DNA of 7,083 nucleotides from contig CALRGL010000053.1 of assembly GCA_943357275.1 (NCBI GenBank), positions 1 to 7,083 of the forward strand, given 5' to 3'. This DNA comes from Candidatus Uhrbacteria bacterium RIFOXYB12_FULL_58_10. GTDB taxonomy: Bacteria; Patescibacteriota; Patescibacteriia; UBA9934; GWF2-40-263. Below are positions 1 through 5,541 of the stretch, piece by piece (the first letter of the stretch is position 1; the number at the start of each line of letters is the position of its first letter). The notes below the pieces were generated by a model. That model had not been told where the DNA came from. It searched no databases and worked only from the letters and a program-made list of their open reading frames with translations. The translations under genes and the position numbers were made by a program.

Positions 1-270
1 GCACCTGAACCAACTCCAGAACCAGAACCTGTTGTAGAAATCGACACAGACAAAGATGGATTAACCGATACAGCAGAAGTGACCATCGGAACGGATCCAA
101 ACAAGTCAGATACAGATGGCGACGGACTCTTTGATCGAGAAGAAGTCGAAGTCTACAAGACAAATCCACTGAGTACAGATACCGACGGAGATACGTATTT
201 AGACGGAGCAGAAGTGAAGGCTGGATACAATCCAAACGGTTCGGGGTCACTTCGACAACTTCCACAATAA
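1..270 (+). CDS. TT3-repeat calcium-binding protein, C-terminal 89 residues (5' end outside window)
   Basis: The frame is open from base 1, so the gene begins upstream; only its last 89 codons and a TAA stop are visible. The visible part starts with a Pro/Glu-rich linker (residues 1-12) and continues with three thrombospondin-type-3-like calcium loops of the form D-x-D-x-D-G, starting near visible residues 15, 37 and 60, a period of 22-23 residues. Between them lie the typical 'TNP' and 'DG-x-E-V' signatures. The third loop has Thr where the glycine is expected. In this family the Asp side chains bind calcium and stiffen an extracellular stalk; a surface location is inferred from that and from the linker. 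The protein ends shortly after the last loop, with no further domain. The next gene starts 2 bases downstream and carries a related repeat block, so the two look like duplicated neighbours. The N-terminal part, and with it any signal peptide or catalytic domain, cannot be judged. Confidence 0.85.
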   Translation, partial: APEPTPEPEPVVEIDTDKDGLTDTAEVTIGTDPNKSDTDGDGLFDREEVEVYKTNPLSTDTDGDTYLDGAEVKAGYNPNGSGSLRQLPQ

Positions 271-272
271 TC

Positions 273-1277
273 ATGACGGAGGAATTAAAACCAACTGAAT
301 CAACAACGCAAAACGCGCCAGCTATTCACGCACAGTTTTTTGTGATGCCTGACGCGTATCGTCATGGAAAGGAAGCGGTGATGGTGGAACCAAAACAAGA
401 GGTGAAGAAACTGGTTGTTCAACCACCTCCGCCACCTGTGCCTGTTGCGCAACCTGTTGCAGGTAAACCTGCGTTTGCACAGCCAAAACCCGGGATGTCA
501 AAAACAACAAAAGCACTCCTGACCGCTGGGGTGATTGTTCTTATTGCTCTTGGAATCGGTGGGTATTTAGTTGTACGAAGTATCCAAAAACAAGCAGAGG
601 TCAAACCGATTGTGACCCCTGTTGTTACACCAAAACCACCTATCGTTGTTCCGACGCCTCCAGTTGCGGAGCCAACACCGCCTGTTCCGGAAGTTGTTAG
701 TGTTGTTCCTGGACGTGATCGAGATTCCGATGGGTTGAGTGACACAGAAGAGCAACTTGTTTACGGAACCAATCCAAACTTGCCAGATACAGACGCGGAT
801 GGATTCTTGGATGGAAATGAAGTGTTCCATCGCTATAATCCAAGTGGAACAGCTCCTGGTACGCTTGTTGAATCTGGTCGTGCAAAAGTGCTTAGTCAAG
901 ATGGTATTCAACTGGTTTATCCAAGTCTTTGGACGGTTGGTCAACGCACCAATGAAGGAGAGCCTGAGTTTTTGCAAGGACTTTCGTTTGTGAGCACCAC
1001 TGGCGAGCAGATCCGTGTAGCCATTTCTACCTTTGGACTCAAACCAGAAGATTTACTTGCTGCTTGGAGAACAACCCTTAAAGAAGGAGCGATTCAATCC
1101 AAATCAAAAGCTGGTTATGCCTTGTTTGTGTCTCAGGACAATCTTCAAGCCTTCATAATTCTTTCGGACCGTGCTGTACGAGTTGTTTACGAACCCGGAA
1201 CAAAAACAACCGTTGAATATCTTCAAACATTTCAAATGATGATCAACAGCGTTGAGCTTGTTCAAACACCGTTATGA
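273..1277 (+). CDS. Single-pass membrane protein with TT3 calcium-binding repeats and a C-terminal globular domain
   Basis: This 334-residue protein has a Pro-rich N-terminal segment (residues 1-74, with a run of five prolines near 51-55), then a transmembrane helix at about 81-101 preceded by basic residues. The charge pattern suggests the N-terminus is inside and the rest outside. A second Pro/Val-rich spacer (about 110-145) leads to two TT3-like calcium loops, with Asp at 149/151/153 and at 172/174/176 and the 'YGTNP' signature between them. The last ~140 residues form a mixed alpha/beta domain containing 'YPSLW'; it faintly recalls PsbP-like folds, but I do not recognise the family. The same 'DG-x-E-V...YNP-x-G' tail occurs in the upstream gene, which supports duplication. 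The ATG at 273 lies 2 bases after the previous stop and has no Shine-Dalgarno sequence; the next in-frame ATG is codon 25. The gene overlaps ybeY by ATGA. A calcium-stabilised surface stalk displaying a binding domain is a reasonable inference; the function is unknown. Confidence 0.85.
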   Translation: MTEELKPTESTTQNAPAIHAQFFVMPDAYRHGKEAVMVEPKQEVKKLVVQPPPPPVPVAQPVAGKPAFAQPKPGMSKTTKALLTAGVIVLIALGIGGYLVVRSIQKQAEVKPIVTPVVTPKPPIVVPTPPVAEPTPPVPEVVSVVPGRDRDSDGLSDTEEQLVYGTNPNLPDTDADGFLDGNEVFHRYNPSGTAPGTLVESGRAKVLSQDGIQLVYPSLWTVGQRTNEGEPEFLQGLSFVSTTGEQIRVAISTFGLKPEDLLAAWRTTLKEGAIQSKSKAGYALFVSQDNLQAFIILSDRAVRVVYEPGTKTTVEYLQTFQMMINSVELVQTPL

Positions 1278-1711
1278 TCCAAGCAGAATTGAATCAACAA
1301 CGTTTACGAGGAGGCCAAAGACTTCCTCGTGTTGTCTTAAATCGTGTGTTAAGAGTTGTTTCCAAAGAGCTTGGTGTCAGAGGTTCTGTTTTTGTCTCAA
1401 TCGCTTTTGTGGATAAAAAAACCATGAAATCACTGAATAAGACGTATCGTGGAAAAGACACTGTAACGGATGTTCTCTCGTTTACCTTGAATAGTCCACA
1501 GATGTTAGGAGAACTTATTTTGTCGTATGATCAAGCCAAACTTCAGGCAGGGGAGCAAAAGCACTCTGTGCGTGATGAACTCTCGTTTTTGATTGTGCAC
1601 GGCCTGCTTCATCTTCATGGATACGATCATGAAAAGCCTGCGGACGCACATCTTATGTTTCCTCTTCAAGAACGCATACTCCGCAAACTTCACATCAATC
1701 CAGCTTTATGA
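1274..1711 (+). CDS. ybeY: Endoribonuclease YbeY (rRNA maturation factor)
   Basis: At 145 residues this is close to the usual YbeY length of about 150. The defining metal-binding motif H-G-x-L-H-L-x-G-Y-D-H is intact at residues 109-119, with the zinc ligands His109, His113 and His119. The other family block, 'LN-x-x-Y-R-x-K-D-x-x-T-D-V-L-S-F', lies at about residues 54-71. YbeY is a single-strand-specific endoribonuclease of the cytoplasm that takes part in 16S rRNA 3'-end maturation and 70S ribosome quality control. The start ATG overlaps the stop of the preceding membrane-protein gene (ATGA), and its own stop overlaps the next start in the same way, so translational coupling within one operon is likely. 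No ribosome-binding site is visible. Placement beside dgkA is common in bacteria; here the pair is fused into a division-gene string. Confidence 0.96.
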   Translation: MIQAELNQQRLRGGQRLPRVVLNRVLRVVSKELGVRGSVFVSIAFVDKKTMKSLNKTYRGKDTVTDVLSFTLNSPQMLGELILSYDQAKLQAGEQKHSVRDELSFLIVHGLLHLHGYDHEKPADAHLMFPLQERILRKLHINPAL

Positions 1712-2091
1712 TGAGCGTCAAACAACTTGGATCTAGTTTGAAACATGCACTTCACGGGGTTTTTGTGGTTTTGGAACAAGAACAAAGTTTTCGTATTCAA
1801 GTGTTGCTTTCTTTTATCGCCATTACGCTTGCCTGGATTTATCCGTTGAGTGGGTTTGAACGAACCGTTGTTTTACTCCTTGTTGGATCGGTATTGACGT
1901 TGGAAATGATCAATAGTGTTTTTGAACGGATTGTGGATACCTTTAAACCACGCATCCATCCTGTTGTGAAAGATATCAAGGATATCATGGCTGGAACGGT
2001 TTTTGTGGCTTCCTTTATTGCTCTGTGTGTAGGAATCTTGATTTTTGGTCCACATCTGTTTTGGTCTTTTATCAAAATTTCGTTATACTAG
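1708..2091 (+). CDS. dgkA: Diacylglycerol/undecaprenol kinase (DgkA family integral membrane kinase)
   Basis: This 127-residue protein has the three-helix layout of prokaryotic DgkA: a short amphipathic N-terminus and membrane helices near 33-50, 53-71 and 97-118. The active-site residues known from the E. coli enzyme can be matched with a constant offset of three: Glu25 in 'EQSFR', then Glu66, Asn69, Glu73 and Asp77 in 'E-M-I-N-S-V-F-E-R-I-V-D', and Lys91-Asp92 in 'K-D-I-M-A-G'. The enzyme phosphorylates a lipid alcohol with ATP. In Gram-positive-type bacteria the substrate is usually undecaprenol, which feeds the cell-wall lipid carrier; that is the likelier role here, but sequence cannot decide between lipids. 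The start overlaps the ybeY stop. An ATG three bases further on (1711) is equally plausible and changes only one residue. The 3' end carries a possible promoter for ftsA. Confidence 0.95.
   Translation: MMSVKQLGSSLKHALHGVFVVLEQEQSFRIQVLLSFIAITLAWIYPLSGFERTVVLLLVGSVLTLEMINSVFERIVDTFKPRIHPVVKDIKDIMAGTVFVASFIALCVGILIFGPHLFWSFIKISLY
2061..2089 (+). promoter_or_regulatory. Putative ftsA promoter inside the dgkA 3' end
   Basis: TATACT at 2084-2089 matches the sigma-70 -10 consensus at five of six bases. TTGGTC at 2061-2066 gives a weak -35 (three of six) at the ideal 17-base spacing. The predicted transcript would start near 2096, leaving only about 8 bases before the ftsA ATG at 2104. This would let ftsA be expressed both from the long upstream string and on its own. 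The -35 box is poor and part of the match overlaps codons, so chance is possible. Confidence 0.4.
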
Positions 2092-2103
2092 AGCTGTACG
2101 ATT

Positions 2104-3363
2104 ATGTCTGAAGAAATCTTTACTGGGCTAGACATCGGTTCCTATGCTGTGCGTGTTGCCGTAGGAAAACTGGTGCCTTCAAACGAAGGTCGCGAACAAA
2201 TGCATATTATTGGTGCTGTTGAAGTACCATCTGCTGGTGTTAATAAAGGGACGGTTACGAACCTTGAAGACGCTGTTTCTTCGATTTCACGTGCCCTTGA
2301 ACAAGCAGAACGTATTACGGGTTTGCCAATTAACAATGCTTGGGCAGGAATTAGTGGAGGCCACATTCTCTCGCAAGAATCTCGTGGTGTGATTGGGGTT
2401 GGACGCAGTGACGGAGAAATCCGTGATGAGGACGTTGAGCGTGCTATTGAAGCCGCTCGCACGGTAGCAACACCAACAAACTATGAAATTATTCACGTGA
2501 TTCCAAAAAGTTTCACGGTTGATGGTCAACGAGGCATTAAAGATCCGGTTGGCATGAACGGGATCCGTTTGGAAGTGGATGCCCTTATTATTCAAGGGCT
2601 TGGGTCGCAAATCAAAAACTTGACCAAGGCTATTTATCGCACGGGGCTTGATATTGAAGATCTTGTTTACTCTATTTTGGCAACGGCCGAGGCGGTTATC
2701 ACAGATCGACAGAAAGAATTGGGAGTTTGTGTGGTGAACATCGGTGCGTCCACAACCAGCATGGTCGTGTTTGAAGAAGGGGACGTGATGCATACCGCGG
2801 TTTTGCCATTTGGTTCAGATAATGTGACAAAGGATCTGGTGTTTGGACTGCGAACCTCTATCGAGGTTGCCGAACAGGTCAAACTCCATTACGCAACGTG
2901 TCATCCAGATGAAATTCAGAAAAAAGATGAAATCAACCTTGCAGAACTAGGTGCTCCTGAAGATGAACTCGTCGGAAGAAAGTTTGTTGCAGAGATTACC
3001 GAGGCTCGTGTCCAAGAAATCTTTGAACATGTAGACAAAGAACTCAAAAAGATCGATCGTTCAGGGATGCTTCCTGCTGGAGTGATTCTCACAGGTGGTG
3101 GATCCAAATTGGTTGGACTACTCGACGTCGCAAAAAGTGTTCTTCGATTGCCTGTCTCCATTGGAAGTGCTATCGGGATCACCTCGGTGATTGATCGCAC
3201 GGGCGATCCTTCTATGACCACAGCCATTGGGCTTGCTCTTTGGGGATATCATATTCGAGGATCTGGAAAAAAAGGAGGTATTGGGAACTTGATCGGTAAG
3301 TTTGGAAACGTAGATAAACTTACATCTGGACTCAAAAATTTGTTTAAATCGTTGAAACCATAG
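2104..3363 (+). CDS. ftsA: Cell division protein FtsA (actin-like membrane anchor of the Z-ring)
   Basis: At 419 residues this is the normal FtsA length. The phosphate-1 motif 'G-L-D-I-G-S' is at residues 8-13. The FtsA-specific 1C (SHS2) region spans roughly 86-165 and is followed by the family signature 'D-P-V-G-M-N-G-I-R-L-E'. The phosphate-2 motif is 'V-V-N-I-G-A-S-T-T' at 210-218, and the adenosine motif 'T-G-G-G-S-K' starts at 330. The last 15 residues (405-419) form an amphipathic, lysine-rich helix typical of the membrane-targeting sequence. FtsA binds ATP, polymerises under the cytoplasmic membrane and tethers FtsZ through the FtsZ C-terminal peptide, which is present in the next gene. 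Asn212 stands where many FtsA proteins have Asp. The gene lies 12 bases after dgkA without a clear ribosome-binding site. A terminator follows 11 bases after the stop, so it is not simply co-transcribed with ftsZ. Confidence 0.97.
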   Translation: MSEEIFTGLDIGSYAVRVAVGKLVPSNEGREQMHIIGAVEVPSAGVNKGTVTNLEDAVSSISRALEQAERITGLPINNAWAGISGGHILSQESRGVIGVGRSDGEIRDEDVERAIEAARTVATPTNYEIIHVIPKSFTVDGQRGIKDPVGMNGIRLEVDALIIQGLGSQIKNLTKAIYRTGLDIEDLVYSILATAEAVITDRQKELGVCVVNIGASTTSMVVFEEGDVMHTAVLPFGSDNVTKDLVFGLRTSIEVAEQVKLHYATCHPDEIQKKDEINLAELGAPEDELVGRKFVAEITEARVQEIFEHVDKELKKIDRSGMLPAGVILTGGGSKLVGLLDVAKSVLRLPVSIGSAIGITSVIDRTGDPSMTTAIGLALWGYHIRGSGKKGGIGNLIGKFGNVDKLTSGLKNLFKSLKP

Positions 3364-3374
3364 ACCTTTCCAAC

Positions 3375-3410
3375 AAAACGAAGATGTACACACCTTCGTT
3401 TTTTGTTTTT
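3375..3410 (+). terminator. Rho-independent terminator after ftsA
   Basis: A perfect 9-bp stem, AAAACGAAG at 3375-3383 with CTTCGTTTT at 3394-3402, closes a 10-base loop. It runs into a T-tract (3399-3410, one G). The stem is A/T-rich at its base but has a CGAAG/CTTCG top. It lies 11 bases after the ftsA stop and directly abuts the ftsZ promoter. Read-through is possible. Confidence 0.85.
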
Positions 3411-3411
3411 C

Positions 3412-3439
3412 TTGACAGGGGTTCAATCAATGTTAAAGT
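3412..3439 (+). promoter_or_regulatory. ftsZ promoter (consensus -35, extended -10)
   Basis: A perfect TTGACA -35 box (3412-3417) is followed after 16 bases by TAAAGT (3434-3439, four of six against TATAAT). The -10 is preceded by TG plus one base (3431-3433), the extended -10 signature. Transcription should start near 3446, giving a leader of about 84 bases before the ftsZ ATG at 3530. It stands immediately behind the ftsA terminator, which supports a separate ftsZ unit. Confidence 0.75.
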
Positions 3440-3447
3440 GTGATTGA
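3423..3447. promoter_or_regulatory. Inverted repeat spanning the ftsZ -10 box (operator candidate)
   Basis: TCAATCA (3423-3429) and TGATTGA (3441-3447) are exact reverse complements separated by 11 bases. They enclose the -10 hexamer, and the right arm covers the predicted transcription start. A dimeric regulator bound here would block RNA polymerase. No regulator gene is visible in the window, and a 7-bp repeat in A/T-rich DNA can arise by chance. Confidence 0.4.
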
Positions 3448-3468
3448 TTTTTGTCCTCAATAAAGCAG

Positions 3469-3522
3469 ATTTTGAACACCAATCTTGTTCAAACAGTCCG
3501 GATCGACTATCATTTTGAACAC
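3469..3522 (+). promoter_or_regulatory. ftsZ leader with two mutually exclusive hairpins
   Basis: TTTGAACA occurs at 3471-3478 and again at 3514-3521, inside an 11-base direct repeat ATTTTGAACAC (3469-3479 and 3512-3522). Between them lies its exact reverse complement TGTTCAAA (3486-3493). The middle arm can pair with the first copy (8 bp, 7-base loop) or with the second copy (8 bp, 20-base loop), but not both. The second pairing would cover the bases 9-16 upstream of the ATG, where a ribosome makes contact. This geometry suits a translation switch or a set of protein-binding sites. No ligand-binding fold or factor is apparent. Confidence 0.45.
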
Positions 3523-3529
3523 AAATTGT

Positions 3530-4918
3530 ATGGCGCAAGTAAAACCAGATATCGAAACGTTTGCAAAGATCAAAGTTGTTGGAATTGGTGGTGGCGGTGG
3601 AGCCTCCTTAAATCGCATGATCAGTGACAACATTAAAGGTGTTGAATTTATTGCGATTAACACAGATGTTCAGGCCTTGAATCAAAATCTTTCTCCACAA
3701 AAAATTCCGATCGGAACTACACTGACCCGCGGACTTGGTGCGGGAATGAATCCAGAGATTGGTTCACGTGCGGCAGAAGAAAGCCAAACAGAAATTCGCG
3801 AAATGCTTGAAGGAGCAGACATGGTTTTTTTAACCTGTGGTCTTGGTGGTGGAACCGGAACAGGAGCTATCTCAGAAGTCGCAAAACTCGCAAAGGAAAT
3901 TGGCGCGCTTACGGTTGCGGTTGTCACCAAACCGTTTACGTTTGAAGGTGCACAACGTCGACGCATTGCAGAAGAAGGATTTGATCGTTTGCTCAAACAT
4001 GTGGACGCAATCATTACCATTCCAAACGATCGTGTGCTTCAAATTATCGACAAAAAGACATCGCTCATGGATGCGTTTTCTGTTGTAGATGATGTTCTTC
4101 GACAAGGTGTTCAGGGAATCGCAGAACTCATTACCATTCCTGGGCTTATCAACGTAGACTATGCCGACGTCAAAGCAATCATGGAATCTTCCGGATCCGC
4201 GCTGATGGGAATCGGACGAGCAAGTGGAGAAAACCGTGCAATTGAGGCAGCGAAACAAGCCATTGCAAGTCCACTTCTTGAGCTTTCTATCGACGGAGCA
4301 AAAGGCATCTTGTTTACCATCTCAGGTGGATCTGACCTTGGAATGCACGAAGTCGCAGAAGCGGCCAAGATCATTACTAGTTCAGCAGACGAAGATGCAA
4401 AAGTTATTTTTGGTGCAAACGTCGAGCAAGACCCACGGGACGAAGTACGTATTACGGTTGTTGCAACAGGATTTGATTCACGCGAACGTCGTACAACAAC
4501 CCCAGGTTCTGTGGAAGTACAAGCGCAGGGGACGTGGTCTCCGGGTTCAGTTCTCAAAGTTCGTGAACGAGAAGAACAACGACCGACCACGAACTTTCAA
4601 CCATCGTCTCAACCTCGACCAGAACCTGTCTATTCCGCCCCTGTTTCTCAACCAACGCAACAGGCTCGTCCCGAACCGATCTATACGGCTCCAGCACCTG
4701 TTCAACAGCGTCAGGAGCCTGTTTATGCACCAATGCCTGTTCAACCTCGTCCTGAACCCGTGTATACAGCTCCAGCACCACAGGCACCACAACAAGAGCA
4801 ACAGCAGCAGCAGCCGATGCAACAGTACAAACCACCAATGAAACAATCTGTGAGTGCGCAAAAAGCAGAAGAAGATGAAATCGAAATACCTGCGTTTATT
4901 CGTAAAAAAATGATGTAA
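3530..4918 (+). CDS. ftsZ: Cell division protein FtsZ (tubulin-like GTPase)
   Basis: From ATG 3530 the protein has 462 residues. A TTG at 3485 would add 15 residues, but these overlap the leader hairpins, are not FtsZ-like, and FtsZ proteins of this type start a few residues before the 'KIKVVG-x-GG' strand as here. The GTP-binding region includes the Gly-rich loop at 18-25 and the tubulin signature G-G-G-T-G-T-G at 106-112. The T7 synergy loop 'N-V-D-Y-A-D' is at 208-213, with the catalytic Asp210 and Asp213. The globular core ends near residue 318. A disordered Pro/Gln-rich linker of about 130 residues follows, with four RPEPVY-like repeats and a short Gln run. The C-terminal peptide 'E-I-E-I-P-A-F-I-R-K-K' (450-460) closely resembles the FtsA/ZipA-binding peptide of E. 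coli. FtsZ assembles the cytokinetic ring in the cytoplasm. It has its own promoter, no Shine-Dalgarno sequence, and a terminator behind it. Confidence 0.97.
   Translation: MAQVKPDIETFAKIKVVGIGGGGGASLNRMISDNIKGVEFIAINTDVQALNQNLSPQKIPIGTTLTRGLGAGMNPEIGSRAAEESQTEIREMLEGADMVFLTCGLGGGTGTGAISEVAKLAKEIGALTVAVVTKPFTFEGAQRRRIAEEGFDRLLKHVDAIITIPNDRVLQIIDKKTSLMDAFSVVDDVLRQGVQGIAELITIPGLINVDYADVKAIMESSGSALMGIGRASGENRAIEAAKQAIASPLLELSIDGAKGILFTISGGSDLGMHEVAEAAKIITSSADEDAKVIFGANVEQDPRDEVRITVVATGFDSRERRTTTPGSVEVQAQGTWSPGSVLKVREREEQRPTTNFQPSSQPRPEPVYSAPVSQPTQQARPEPIYTAPAPVQQRQEPVYAPMPVQPRPEPVYTAPAPQAPQQEQQQQQPMQQYKPPMKQSVSAQKAEEDEIEIPAFIRKKMM
4616..4774 (+). repeat. RPEPVY-type repeats coding part of the FtsZ linker
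   Basis: Four imperfect units of the form R-P/Q-E-P-V/I-Y-x-A-P begin at FtsZ residues 363, 380, 394 and 407 (bases 4616, 4667, 4709, 4748), so the spacing shrinks from 17 to 13 residues. Codons differ among the units, which points to old duplication kept under protein-level selection. Just downstream, CAG is repeated four times (4802-4813) within a QQEQQQQQ stretch. Confidence 0.75.
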
Positions 4919-4922
4919 AGAC

Positions 4923-4980
4923 AAATCACCCTGAGTTTGCCTGCCTGCCGGTGGGCAAGGTCGAAGGGTGGTTTTTGTTT
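4923..4980 (+). terminator. Two-tier hairpin terminator after ftsZ, resembling an interspersed repeat
   Basis: The outer stem pairs 4923-4932 (AAATCACCCT) with 4965-4974 (AGGGTGGTTT), ten pairs with one G-T wobble. The inner stem pairs 4937-4945 with 4950-4958, nine pairs with two wobbles, around a 4-base loop. The T-rich tail runs from 4972 to 4980. It starts 4 bases after the ftsZ stop. The CCCTGAG...GTCGAAGGG outer frame with a CCTGCCTGCCGG core looks like a palindromic element I recall from many Patescibacteria intergenic regions; that resemblance is from memory. Confidence 0.8.
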
Positions 4981-4991
4981 TAAGAATTCAA

Positions 4992-5000
4992 TGATACGAT
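4992..5000 (+). promoter_or_regulatory. Extended -10 promoter for the Gmad2 gene (leaderless type)
   Basis: TG-A-TACGAT at 4992-5000 combines the TGn extension with a -10 matching four of six bases. No good -35 is present at 16-18 bases, where the T-tract of the ftsZ terminator lies. The box ends 8 bases before the ATG at 5009, so transcription would begin at or within two bases of the start codon. Confidence 0.5.
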
Positions 5001-5008
5001 AGTCTTGT

Positions 5009-5539
5009 ATGGATAAATTGAATAAAAAATTGTTTGTTTCGCTAAAAATCTTTTTGTTTATTTTGTTAGGTCTGACTCTTGCGGGAATGAATGTGTGTTC
5101 TACCAAGTTCGGAAATTGGATGTTATTGAAATCCTATTGCTCTGATTCACCGTCTGTCGTCATGGTTGAAGAATCACTTAAAACAGAACCTCCACAGATT
5201 CAACAACAACTGCATCCGCTTATTGAGGTTGATCAACCGTTACCAAACAGTACGGTTATTTCACCACTAACGGTGACAGGCAGAGCTCGCGGGTATTGGT
5301 ATTTTGAAGCGTCTTTCCCCGTTGTATTAAAAGATTCGACCAATGCTGTTATTGCACAAGGTATTGCGCAGGCACAGGGGAATTGGATGACAGAAGATTT
5401 TGTTCCGTTTGTTGTGACACTTACGTTTACACAACCCCCAAGTGGATCAACAGGAACACTGATCTTGAACAAAGACAATCCATCAGGAGAACCACAAAAC
5501 GATGATTCTTATTCCGTTCCAGTCATTTTTGGTCCCTAA
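5009..5539 (+). CDS. Gmad2 immunoglobulin-like domain protein, exported or membrane-anchored
   Basis: This 176-residue protein begins with lysines and a hydrophobic segment (about 8-28) that can serve as an uncleaved anchor or signal peptide. Cys30 follows, but the preceding residues 'G-M-N-V' do not form a lipobox, so a lipoprotein is unlikely; a second Cys lies at 44. After a Pro/Gln-rich spacer, residues about 70-174 form a complete Gmad2 domain: 'I-x-V-x-x-P-L-P-N-S', 'S-P-L-T-V-T-G', 'W-Y-F-E-A-S-F-P-V', 'N-W-M-T-E-D-F-V-P-F' and a final 'N-P-S-G-x-P...V-P-V-I-F'. Gmad2 is an Ig-like beta-sandwich found in bacterial surface proteins, first noted with germination/sporulation-related proteins; its ligand is not established. 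The gene has its own likely promoter and is followed after 2 bases by the DUF2914 gene, so the two are probably made together. Confidence 0.88.
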   Translation: MDKLNKKLFVSLKIFLFILLGLTLAGMNVCSTKFGNWMLLKSYCSDSPSVVMVEESLKTEPPQIQQQLHPLIEVDQPLPNSTVISPLTVTGRARGYWYFEASFPVVLKDSTNAVIAQGIAQAQGNWMTEDFVPFVVTLTFTQPPSGSTGTLILNKDNPSGEPQNDDSYSVPVIFGP

Positions 5540-5541
5540 GT

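Noticed and set aside
278..283. GGAGGA as a ribosome-binding site for the second TT3 gene
   Set aside because: It lies inside codons 2-4, downstream of the ATG, and no in-frame start codon stands at the right distance after it.
419..745. Reverse-strand open frame of 108 codons opposite the Pro-rich membrane protein
   Set aside because: It is the Gly/Thr-rich shadow of Pro/Val/Gly codons on the + strand, has no family features, and lies wholly within a clear gene.
3474..3490. LexA-like (GAAC-N4-GTTC) SOS box before ftsZ
   Set aside because: The half-sites GAAC and GTTC are separated by 9 bases, not the 4 needed for the Bacillus-type box.
3485..3529. TTG-initiated 15-residue extension of FtsZ
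   Set aside because: The extension is not FtsZ-like, it overlaps the leader repeats, and the ATG at 3530 places the first GTPase strand at the normal distance from the N-terminus.
4547..4924. Reverse-strand frames rich in Leu, Cys or Val opposite the FtsZ linker
   Set aside because: They are reverse readings of CAA/CAG and CCA codons; composition alone explains them.
5075..5100. Lipoprotein signal (lipobox) in the Gmad2 protein at Cys30
   Set aside because: The residues before Cys30 (M-N-V) lack the small residue required at the position before the cysteine.
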